A DNA stretch of 64,000 bases from Gallibacterium anatis DSM 16844 = F 149 (GTDB taxonomy: Bacteria; Pseudomonadota; Gammaproteobacteria; Enterobacterales; Pasteurellaceae): assembly GCF_000379785.1 (NCBI RefSeq), contig NZ_KB903668.1, positions 1 to 64,000 of the forward strand, in the 5' to 3' direction. The notes under the pieces are model-generated. The model worked only from the letters and a program-made list of their open reading frames with translations, had not been told where the DNA came from and made no database searches. Shown in pieces: positions 57,103 through 64,000 of the stretch (position 1 is its first letter; the number at the start of each line of letters is the position of its first letter). The translations under genes and the position numbers were made by a program.

Positions 57103-58467
57103 ATGACTACTCACACAGAAAGACAGACTTGGTCAAGCCGACTGACTTATGTTTTAACCGTAGCCGGTGCAACTGTCGGTTTCGGCGCTACTTGGCGTTT
57201 CCCCTATTTGGTCGGTGAAAACGGTGGCGGTGCTTATGTATTACTGTTCTGCATCGCAATGATTGTGATCGGCATTCCAATGATTCTGGTTGAAAATGTT
57301 ATCGGTCGCCGGATTCGCGTTAATGCTATCGACGCTTTCAGCGGCAATATCCATCATAAACCTATCCCTCGCTATTGGAAACTTGTCGGTTATCTCAGCG
57401 TGCTCGGTGCGTTTTGTATTATGGCGTACTATATGGTGCTTGGCGGTTGGGTGATTAATTATATCGTCAGTTTGCTCAGTGGCACTTTGGACATCAGCGC
57501 ACCGATTACTGCCGACACCACGAAAAATTTCTTCCAAGCTACCATTATGGATAATCCGGCAATGATTAGCCTGTACACTTTTCTGTTTGTCTTGGTTAAC
57601 TATGTGATTCTGGTGAAAGGGGTGATTGACGGCATTGAAAAATCGGTGAAATATTTGATGCCGCTGTTATTTATCTTTTTAATCTGTATGGTGATTCGTA
57701 ATGTTACGCTGCCGGGTGCTTGGCAAGGCATTGTGTTCTATCTCAAACCTGATTTCTCTAAGATCACACCGCAGCTTTTCGTTTTTGTCTTGGGGCAAGT
57801 CTTTTTCGCTTTAAGTTTAGGTTTCGGCGTTATCGTTACGCTCTCCAGTTATCTGAAAAAAGGAGAAAATTTGGTGCAAACTGCGGTCATAACCGGCTGC
57901 GTGAATACCATTATTGCGGTCTTGGCCGGCTTTATGATTTTCCCGTCACTGTTCACTTTCGGGATTGCACCAAATTCAGGACCAACCTTAGTATTCCAAA
58001 GTTTACCGATCGTGTTTTCTCATATGTGGGCGGGTAAGTTTTTTGCGGTAATCTTTTTCAGTTTATTGCTGATTGCGGCATTAACCACCTCACTCACCAT
58101 TTATGAAGTCTTGATTACCGCCTTGCAGGAAAAAACGAAAATTAATCGCCGTTTAGCGATTCTCTTCGTTCTCGGCGCGATCTTCCTTCTCGGCAATGTG
58201 CCATCAATTTTAAGTTACGGTCCTTGGCACGACGTTCATTTCTTCGGCAAAAATATTTTTGATGCGTTTGATTTTGTCAGCGGCAATATTCTCTTTATGC
58301 TCACCGCACTATTCTGTGCTGTTTTTGTCGGTTTTGTAATGAAAGATGAAGCTAAACGAGAATTGAGATTAGGTGAAAATTCTAAATTGGCACAATGGTG
58401 GTTCAGCTATGTTAAATATATCGTGCCACTTGTCATTATTGTAATCTTTATCAGTAACTTAATTTAA
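57103..58467 (+). CDS. Sodium-dependent transporter, NSS (SNF) family
   Basis: LeuT-fold inner-membrane symporter of 454 residues with 11-12 helices. The first helix has the sodium and substrate site AGATVGFGATWRFPYLVGENGGGAYVLLF, followed by GIPMILVENVIGRR. It probably imports an amino acid such as tryptophan, tyrosine or alanine; the substrate is unknown. GGAGA precedes the ATG. The 3' end overlaps the converging priC by nine bases, and no terminator separates the two. Confidence 0.92.
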   Translation: MTTHTERQTWSSRLTYVLTVAGATVGFGATWRFPYLVGENGGGAYVLLFCIAMIVIGIPMILVENVIGRRIRVNAIDAFSGNIHHKPIPRYWKLVGYLSVLGAFCIMAYYMVLGGWVINYIVSLLSGTLDISAPITADTTKNFFQATIMDNPAMISLYTFLFVLVNYVILVKGVIDGIEKSVKYLMPLLFIFLICMVIRNVTLPGAWQGIVFYLKPDFSKITPQLFVFVLGQVFFALSLGFGVIVTLSSYLKKGENLVQTAVITGCVNTIIAVLAGFMIFPSLFTFGIAPNSGPTLVFQSLPIVFSHMWAGKFFAVIFFSLLLIAALTTSLTIYEVLITALQEKTKINRRLAILFVLGAIFLLGNVPSILSYGPWHDVHFFGKNIFDAFDFVSGNILFMLTALFCAVFVGFVMKDEAKRELRLGENSKLAQWWFSYVKYIVPLVIIVIFISNLI

Positions 58468-59028
58468 TTCGTTTTTGGCTTGAGAAGCCTTAAATTCTAG
58501 GTATTCTTCCAATTGTTCAATGGCGGCAAGACAACGTTGTCGCCGTTGTTGCAATAGTGCAAGCTGTTGCTGAAAGAGAGGTTTCTGCTCTCTCGGCGCT
58601 AGTTGTTGCTGTTGTTCCAAATCAGCAATGCGATCATTAAAACGCGTTAAAAATTCATAATATTTATGAATTCTCTCCTCTGCCGGTAATTGAAAAACAT
58701 CATACTGTTTTTTCTCTGTTTTTTGTGGCTGAGCTGCTGCCGTTTCCGCTTTTTTCGCAGATCTTTCAGTGCGTTGCAAAGCCTCCAACAACACTCGGAA
58801 CTGAATACTGATTTGCTCCGCCAAATAAGCAACCACCTCAACCTTATCTAAGGTTGCTAAGCGAGCGATATTTTGTTCAATTTGCGCAATGTAGTAGCGT
58901 AACGGCTGTCCCGATTCTGCAAAAACGGTACGTTCAAACTGCTGCTTAATAATCTGCTCACCGTCATAACGGTAGAAAAGCTGTAATTGTTGCTGTAATT
59001 GAGAGATGAGTTGTTGCTGATTTGTCAT
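58459..59028 (-). CDS. priC: Primosomal replication protein PriC-like
   Basis: Small protein of 189 residues, almost all coiled coil and glutamine-rich (LISQLQQQLQLFYRYDGEQ at the N-terminus). The C-terminal block ERIHKYYEFLTRFNDRIADLE resembles the PriC consensus used to reload DnaB at stalled forks through contacts with SSB. Sequence in this family drifts fast, so the call rests on that block, on the length and on the all-helical character. Its 3' end overlaps the NSS transporter gene. Confidence 0.72.
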   Translation of the reverse strand: MTNQQQLISQLQQQLQLFYRYDGEQIIKQQFERTVFAESGQPLRYYIAQIEQNIARLATLDKVEVVAYLAEQISIQFRVLLEALQRTERSAKKAETAAAQPQKTEKKQYDVFQLPAEERIHKYYEFLTRFNDRIADLEQQQQLAPREQKPLFQQQLALLQQRRQRCLAAIEQLEEYLEFKASQAKNELN

Positions 59029-59051
59029 AATAGGATAAGGATAAGCACAAG

Positions 59052-59080
59052 ATCCGGTGCGGCATTATCACCGCACCGAT
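59052..59080 (-). terminator. GC-rich hairpin after argS
   Basis: CGGTGCGG (59055-59062) pairs with CCGCACCG (59071-59078) around an 8-base loop, nine bases beyond the argS stop. There is no T run on the minus strand, so it may protect the mRNA end rather than terminate on its own. Confidence 0.5.
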
Positions 59081-59088
59081 AACGGAAA

Positions 59089-60816
59089 TTACATTTTTTC
59101 AACAGTTTTAATGCCTAACAGATCCAATCCCTGTTTTAACACTTTCGCCGTTAATGCGGCCAATTTCAAACGACTTTGTTTGACCTCTTCCGCTTGATTT
59201 AAGATTGGGCAATGTTCATAGAAGGAAGAAAATGCCCCTGCTAAATCATAAAGATAAGCGCATAAAACGTGAGGCGTACCCTCTTTCACTACGGTGTTAA
59301 TCGCTTCTTCAAATTTCAATAAAGTTAATGCTAATTGACGTTCTTTATCATCCTTAATTTGAATTTCACCTACCAACTGCTGAGGATCAATGCCACTATT
59401 GGCAAAAATAGAACGGATACGCGTGTAAGCATACTGAATATAAGGTGCGGTATTGCCTTCAAACGTCAACATATTATCCCAATCAAACACATAATCAGTC
59501 GTGCGGTTTTTGGATAAGTCAGCATATTTCACCGCACCGATACCAACGACTTCCGCCACTTGACGCTGTTCTTCAGCGCTTAAATTGGTTGATTTCTCGC
59601 TAATCAATTTTTCTGCACGCTCTACCGCTTCATCCAACAGATCCGCCAATTTCACTGTGCCGCCGGTACGCGTTTTGAACGGCTTATTATCTTTACCCAA
59701 CATCATTCCGAAATTGAAATGATCCCAAGTTACGCTTTCCGGCACATATCCTGCTTTACGCACAATTAACCAAACCTGTTGTAAATGTTGGCTTTGACGA
59801 CTATCGGTAAAATAGAGAATACGGTCGGCGTGCAAAGTTTCATAACGATATTTTGCACAGGCAATATCGGTAGTCGCATAAAGATAACCGCCATCCTTCT
59901 TCTGAATAATAACGCCTAGCGGATCACCCTCTTTATTTTTAAACTCATTTAAAAACACCACTACTGCGCCATCATCTTTCACAGCTAATCCTTTTGCTTC
60001 CAAATCGGCAACAATGCCCGGCAACATTGGGTTATAAAGGCTTTCTCCCATAACATCCTTATCGGTAAGCGTCACATTTAGGCGATCGTAATTGCGTTGA
60101 TTCTGTTTCATCGTAATATCAACCAACTTGCGCCACATCTTACGACAATATTCATCACCGCCTTGCAACTTCACCACATAACCACGAGCTTTTTCGGCAA
60201 AAACCTCATCTTCATCGTAATGTTTTTTTGCTTCACGATAGAATGCTTCCAAATCGCTTAATTCCATATCGGATGCATTTTCATTCTGCATTTTTTCCAA
60301 ATAGGCAATCAACATCCCAAATTGTGTGCCCCAATCGCCCACGTGATTGGCACGAATAACATTATGTCCGACAAACTCCAACGTACGCACTACCGCATCA
60401 CCGATAATGGTTGAACGTAAATGCCCGACGTGCATCTCTTTTGCCACATTCGGCGCTGAATAATCCGCCACAATAGTTTGCGCTTTGACCGGCGAAATTA
60501 AAAAATGGTGATCCGCCAACATTTTATTGGTTTGTGTCGCCAACCAAGCAGGATTAAGAAAAATATTGATAAATCCCGGTCCGGCAATTTCCACTTTTTC
60601 AATCATTTCACCAAGATCAAGATTTTCCACCACTTTTTGTGCCAAATCACGTGGCGGCATTGCCAATTTCTTTGCTGCCGCCATCACTCCGTTTGCTTGA
60701 TAATCACCAAACTGCGCTTTGCTTGACGGACGAACTAAAGCTTCACTTTGCTGATCCGCACCGGCGGCAATCATTGCTTGTTTAATTTTTTCAGATAGAA
60801 TGGTTTGAATATTCAC
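59089..60816 (-). CDS. argS: Arginyl-tRNA synthetase
   Basis: Class I synthetase of 575 residues that charges tRNA-Arg. The HIGH motif is in [17 protein letters not shown], and the N-terminal Add1 domain (residues about 1-110) begins [20 protein letters not shown]. The KMSKS counterpart is [13 protein letters not shown]. The C-terminal anticodon-binding helical domain includes [23 protein letters not shown] sequence. Divergent from yecM, as in enterobacteria. Confidence 0.97.
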   Translation of the reverse strand: MNIQTILSEKIKQAMIAAGADQQSEALVRPSSKAQFGDYQANGVMAAAKKLAMPPRDLAQKVVENLDLGEMIEKVEIAGPGFINIFLNPAWLATQTNKMLADHHFLISPVKAQTIVADYSAPNVAKEMHVGHLRSTIIGDAVVRTLEFVGHNVIRANHVGDWGTQFGMLIAYLEKMQNENASDMELSDLEAFYREAKKHYDEDEVFAEKARGYVVKLQGGDEYCRKMWRKLVDITMKQNQRNYDRLNVTLTDKDVMGESLYNPMLPGIVADLEAKGLAVKDDGAVVVFLNEFKNKEGDPLGVIIQKKDGGYLYATTDIACAKYRYETLHADRILYFTDSRQSQHLQQVWLIVRKAGYVPESVTWDHFNFGMMLGKDNKPFKTRTGGTVKLADLLDEAVERAEKLISEKSTNLSAEEQRQVAEVVGIGAVKYADLSKNRTTDYVFDWDNMLTFEGNTAPYIQYAYTRIRSIFANSGIDPQQLVGEIQIKDDKERQLALTLLKFEEAINTVVKEGTPHVLCAYLYDLAGAFSSFYEHCPILNQAEEVKQSRLKLAALTAKVLKQGLDLLGIKTVEKM

Positions 60817-60917
60817 AAATATATGCCTTATTGAATTTAAACGATAAATTTAAACCCGTAATGATACTAGGCTTTCCATTATCAGAAAAGTATAAAAAAA
60901 CAAAATACCCTCGCATT

Positions 60918-61496
60918 ATGACTGAAGCAAAATTACTACAACAATTTCCTGAATTATCAACTCAATTAGTTGAAGCCGAAAAACTATTTGCGCAAATTCT
61001 CGCATCGACACAGCTGGATCGACTACATCTTGCTATCGATCATATTGCATTACGTGTCAATGATCTTGATACCGCTACCCGTTGGCAACAGGCACTTGCC
61101 GCTGATGCGGAACTATTAAGCGACAATCAGATCAACGGTCGTCCGATTTACCTTTATCAACTGCCGCAGCCGTTATTCATCCTAAATCAAGCAGTGAATA
61201 TCGTGGAATTACCGTTTCCAAACCAAAAAAGGTATCCGCAACAAGGTTGGGAACATATTGAATTGGTTCTACCTTTTTTAAAGAATGAATCCGTTGAGCA
61301 GTGGTTTCATCGTGCAGAAAATAAGCTTAAGATCGACTCCCACAGAATTATTTTGAAAAAAAGCTGTCATAAAGCAGATGGCGAAGGTTTACCAAATCCG
61401 GCACTTGCCATAAAATTAATGGATGAAAATAATTTTACAACAATCAAACTGCATCCTTTTTCAATTAAAGAAATCGTGATGTCAGAGCAGATATAG
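60918..61496 (+). CDS. yecM: YecM family VOC protein
   Basis: Cytoplasmic protein of 192 residues in the vicinal-oxygen-chelate fold; function unknown, a metal-binding enzyme is suspected. Matches to E. coli YecM include LLSDNQINGRPIYLYQL, NIVELPFPNQKRYPQQGWEHIELVLP and the C-terminal TTIKLHPFSIKEIVMSEQ. The gene is next to argS in E. coli as well. I placed the start at 60918 (MTEAKLLQQFPELS) from family length; the frame is open 29 codons earlier, starting almost against argS. No strong ribosome site marks either. Confidence 0.85.
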   Translation: MTEAKLLQQFPELSTQLVEAEKLFAQILASTQLDRLHLAIDHIALRVNDLDTATRWQQALAADAELLSDNQINGRPIYLYQLPQPLFILNQAVNIVELPFPNQKRYPQQGWEHIELVLPFLKNESVEQWFHRAENKLKIDSHRIILKKSCHKADGEGLPNPALAIKLMDENNFTTIKLHPFSIKEIVMSEQI

Positions 61497-61505
61497 GAGA
61501 AAAAT

Positions 61506-61976
61506 ATGAAAAAGATCACTTTAGTTGCGAGTCTATTAGCGGCAGTTACATTAGCCGGCTGCTCCAATTCCGATCTCTACAGCGGCAGTGTATATAGCGG
61601 CGGACAAGCAAAAGAAGCCAGAGCTGTAAGTTACGGACGCATTGTTTCGGTACGTCCGGTCACCATTCAAGGTGAAAGCAATTCTCAAGGCGTTATCGGT
61701 ACTGTCGGCGGTGGTGCTTTAGGTGGTATTGTCGGTTCAACTGTCGGTGGCGGTAAAGGTCAAGCTATCGCTACTGCGGTCGGTGCGATCGCCGGTGCGG
61801 TTGTTGGTAATAAAATCGAACAAAAAGTGGATCAAACCAGCGGTGTTGAACTTGTGATCCAAAAAGAAGACGGTCAACGCATCGCGGTAGTACAAAAAGC
61901 CGATCCTAGTTTTGTACCAGGTGCGAGAGTACAAATTGTCGGCAGTGGCGGTTCTCTAAACGTTTCCGTACTTTAA
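61506..61976 (+). CDS. slyB: Outer-membrane lipoprotein SlyB/Pcp
   Basis: Lipoprotein of 156 residues. The signal peptide ends in the lipobox LAGC (cysteine at residue 19), and the glycine-zipper GTVGGGALGGIVGSTVGGG with GAIAGAVVGNKIEQ is the membrane-inserting part. The C-terminus PGARVQIVGSGG matches SlyB and Haemophilus Pcp (PAL cross-reacting protein). AGGAGAA precedes the ATG. SlyB-type proteins form ring assemblies that stabilise outer-membrane proteins under stress. Monocistronic with its own terminator. Confidence 0.93.
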   Translation: MKKITLVASLLAAVTLAGCSNSDLYSGSVYSGGQAKEARAVSYGRIVSVRPVTIQGESNSQGVIGTVGGGALGGIVGSTVGGGKGQAIATAVGAIAGAVVGNKIEQKVDQTSGVELVIQKEDGQRIAVVQKADPSFVPGARVQIVGSGGSLNVSVL

Positions 61977-61986
61977 TCCCTTTATC

Positions 61987-62015
61987 AGCGAATTACTGCG
62001 GTAATTCGCTTTTTT
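61987..62015 (+). terminator. Terminator after slyB
   Basis: AGCGAATTAC pairs with GTAATTCGCT around a 4-base loop and is followed by T5, eleven bases after the stop. Confidence 0.92.
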
Positions 62016-62140
62016 CTATTTAAGGCAAATAACGATGTTTCAATTCACAGAACAACACCAACAGCGTTGCTCTCTGAATTCAAATTAAAAATACTCTATC
62101 CGCCGTCAATGGCGGAATTTAAACCATTTAGGAGTTTTTG

Positions 62141-63442
62141 ATGACTATGAAAATTCAATTATCCTCACAGCCGGCAGCTGAAGTTTGGGGAGAAAATGCA
62201 TTAATCTCATTTCAAAACGATCAAACCATTATTCACATCACTGAAAAACAGAACATTAACGATATCCAAAAAGCGGCTCGTAAATTACGTAACCAAAATT
62301 TCAAAGAGGTAAAATTAATTGGCGATAACTGGCAATTAGAACATTGCTGGGCATTCTATCAAGGATTTTATACTGCAAAACAAAACTTCTCTATTGAATT
62401 TCCTTGTTTAGCTGAAGATGATGAAGCGGAGCTTTATGAACGTATTCGTTGTAGCGATTTTATTCGTGAAATCATCAATTTACCTGCAGAAATCATCACT
62501 CCAACTGAATTGGCAAGCAGAGCAGCAAAATTTATTAGTGAACAAGCAGATAATTATGCCGTAAAAGGTTGTGTTAGTTATCACATTATTAGTCGTGAAG
62601 AACTGAAAGAACGTGGTTACAATGGTATTTGGGAAGTTGGTAAAGGTTCTCATAATAAACCGGCGATGCTGCAATTAGATTTCAATCCTAGCGGTAACCC
62701 TGATGAACCGGTGTTCGCTTGTTTGGTCGGTAAAGGGATTACTTTCGATTCCGGCGGTTACAGCATCAAACCGAGCAACAGTATGGACTCTATGCGTTCG
62801 GATATGGGCGGCGCAGCACTATTAACCGGTGCGCTCGGTTTTGCCATTGCGCGTGGATTAACTAAACGCGTAAAACTTTATTTATGCTGTGCTGAAAATT
62901 TGGTCAGCAGCAAGGCTTATAAATTAGGCGATATTATCAAATATCGTAACGGTGTCAGTGTTGAAGTCTTGAATACCGATGCTGAGGGACGCTTAGTGTT
63001 AGCTGATGGTTTGATTGAAGCTTCTGCACAAAAACCGGATATTATCATTGATTGCGCAACCTTGACTGGTGCTGCCAAAGTAGCTGTCGGCAATGACTAT
63101 CACTCCGTACTCTCAATGGATGAACAGTTAGTTTCTGCACTTTTCAATTCAGCTAAAGAAGAAAACGAACCATTCTGGCGTTTGCCATTTGAGCCGTTTC
63201 ATCGAGATCAAATCAGTTCATCTTTTGCCGATATTTCTAATACAGCGAGTGTAAATACACCAGCAGGTGCAAGCACCGCAACTGCATTTTTATCTCACTT
63301 TGTTGAAAATTATCAGCAAAATTGGTTACATATCGACTGTTCTGCGACTTTCCGTAAAGCAGCAAGCCCATTATGGTCGGTCGGCGCAACCGGAATCGGA
63401 ATGAAAACTTTAGCTAACTTATTAATTTCATTTGAAAAATAG
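62141..63442 (+). CDS. pepB: Aminopeptidase B (M17 family)
   Basis: Metallo-aminopeptidase of 433 residues. The M17 signature [14 protein letters not shown] and the metal-binding [29 protein letters not shown] are clear, and the whole length follows E. coli PepB ([44 protein letters not shown]). I chose the ATG at 62141 with TTAGGAG upstream; the codon before is an in-frame TTG. A second ATG three codons later is also possible. Followed by ndk after nine bases, so probably one operon. Confidence 0.95.
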   Translation: MTMKIQLSSQPAAEVWGENALISFQNDQTIIHITEKQNINDIQKAARKLRNQNFKEVKLIGDNWQLEHCWAFYQGFYTAKQNFSIEFPCLAEDDEAELYERIRCSDFIREIINLPAEIITPTELASRAAKFISEQADNYAVKGCVSYHIISREELKERGYNGIWEVGKGSHNKPAMLQLDFNPSGNPDEPVFACLVGKGITFDSGGYSIKPSNSMDSMRSDMGGAALLTGALGFAIARGLTKRVKLYLCCAENLVSSKAYKLGDIIKYRNGVSVEVLNTDAEGRLVLADGLIEASAQKPDIIIDCATLTGAAKVAVGNDYHSVLSMDEQLVSALFNSAKEENEPFWRLPFEPFHRDQISSSFADISNTASVNTPAGASTATAFLSHFVENYQQNWLHIDCSATFRKAASPLWSVGATGIGMKTLANLLISFEK

Positions 63443-63451
63443 GAAATCTTT

Positions 63452-63871
63452 ATGGCATTAGAACGTACACTCGCAATTATTAAACCGGATATTATCGAAC
63501 GCCACTTAATCGGAGCGATTATTTCGCGTTTGGAGCAGGCTCAATTTTCCATTGTGGCAATGAAAATGGTTCATCTAAATCAACAGCAAGCCGCCGGTTT
63601 CTATGCTGAACACGAAGGCAAGCCGTTTTTTGCAAATTTAATTGCCTTTATGACCTCTACTCCGGTAGTCGTTCTAGTGTTGGAAAAAGAGAATGCCATT
63701 GCGGACTATCGTGCCTTAATGGGGAAAACCAATCCGGCTGAAGCCAATATGGGTACGCTACGCCGTGATTTTGCTTTAGATGGTAGTCGCAACAGCGTTC
63801 ACGGCTCAGATTCCAGCCAATCAGCAGAAAGAGAAATTGCCTATTTCTTTACTTCAAATGAACTGTTTTAA
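63452..63871 (+). CDS. ndk: Nucleoside diphosphate kinase
   Basis: Transfers the terminal phosphate from ATP to nucleoside diphosphates. 139 residues, the usual length. [21 protein letters not shown] opens the fold, the phosphohistidine is in [20 protein letters not shown], and [16 protein letters not shown] binds nucleotide. It lies nine bases after pepB with AGGAAA in between. Confidence 0.96.
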   Translation: MALERTLAIIKPDIIERHLIGAIISRLEQAQFSIVAMKMVHLNQQQAAGFYAEHEGKPFFANLIAFMTSTPVVVLVLEKENAIADYRALMGKTNPAEANMGTLRRDFALDGSRNSVHGSDSSQSAEREIAYFFTSNELF

Positions 63872-63875
63872 CCAT

Positions 63876-63907
63876 AAAAAATGCGTGAGCTGTAGCTCAC
63901 GCATTCT
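63876..63907. terminator. Bidirectional terminator between ndk and ychF
   Basis: AATGCGTGAGCT pairs with AGCTCACGCATT around a two-base centre, with A and T rich flanks. It separates two converging genes. Confidence 0.85.
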
Positions 63908-63931
63908 GTTCATTTAAATATATTCCAAGCG

Positions 63932-64000
63932 TTACACATTAAATCTGAAGTGCATTACATCGCCGTCCTGAACGATATAATCTTTTCCTTCCAAACGCCA
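63932..64000 (-). CDS. ychF: Redox-regulated ATPase YchF, C-terminal end (cut by window edge)
   Basis: The last 22 codons read WRLEGKDYIVQDGDVMHFRFNV and stop at 63932. This is the conserved end of the TGS domain of YchF/OLA1, a ribosome-associated ATPase of the Obg class (usual ending DGDVMHFRFNV). The rest of the gene continues past base 64000. Converges with ndk. Confidence 0.9.
   Translation of the reverse strand, partial: WRLEGKDYIVQDGDVMHFRFNV

Overview
The window is Pasteurellaceae chromosome and most resembles Gallibacterium. The main clue is a GtxA-type RTX toxin gene followed by its acyltransferase gene. Supporting clues are a Haemophilus-like hexuronate/TRAP locus, two Haemophilus-type uptake signal cores (AAGTGCGGT), and a 283-residue thymidylate synthase of the H. 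influenzae type. Species assignment is inference, because no 16S or search was available. There are no tRNA or rRNA genes, CRISPR arrays or prophage. The only mobile DNA seen is the end of an IS1595/IS1016-like element at the left edge.

Layout. 1-256: right end of an insertion sequence whose terminal repeat runs directly into the toxin gene. 221-6728: gtxA (N-terminus apparently replaced by IS sequence), gtxC and a terminator. 6749-13743: sugar-acid locus with uxuR-uxuA on minus and, divergently, a zinc dehydrogenase, a three-gene TRAP transporter, an SDR mannonate/fructuronate oxidoreductase and a deletion remnant of uxaC. Two UxuR-type operators and a CRP-like site lie between the divergent arms. 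13785-18070: a probable D-threonate/erythronate operon (pdxA2, kdgT-like permease, dtnK) with a DeoR regulator, a perfect CRP site and repeated TGATTAAAT boxes. 18208-19314: periplasmic copper nitrite reductase (AniA/NirK).

19388-35375: maoP, yihD-dsbA, mobA, an ACT/PFL pair, dat-ddc (1,3-diaminopropane synthesis), the nupC/deoC/deoB/deoD nucleoside block, tyrP with a methyltransferase, and hisL-hisG-hisD with a clear His attenuator but no further his genes. 35405-45798: an orphan DppA/HbpA-type binding protein, a DHA2 exporter, mobB and the complete cytochrome c maturation operon ccmABCDEFGHI. 46096-50062: thyA, lgt, a TSUP permease, rppH and sanA. 50162-57085: rsxABCDGE-nth, with a large alanine/lysine repeat in RsxC. 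57103-64000: an NSS transporter, priC, argS, yecM, slyB/pcp, pepB, ndk and the 3' end of ychF.

The genes suggest a host-associated facultative anaerobe that scavenges nucleosides and sugar acids, reduces nitrite, makes c-type cytochromes, and carries or once carried a large RTX cytotoxin. I found no convincing wholly new system. The strongest leads are the IS-disrupted 5' end of gtxA, the roughly 495-residue internal duplication in the toxin, the uxaC deletion scar beside an intact TRAP/dehydrogenase set (suggesting L-gulonate-like rather than glucuronate use), and the structured leader upstream of dat.
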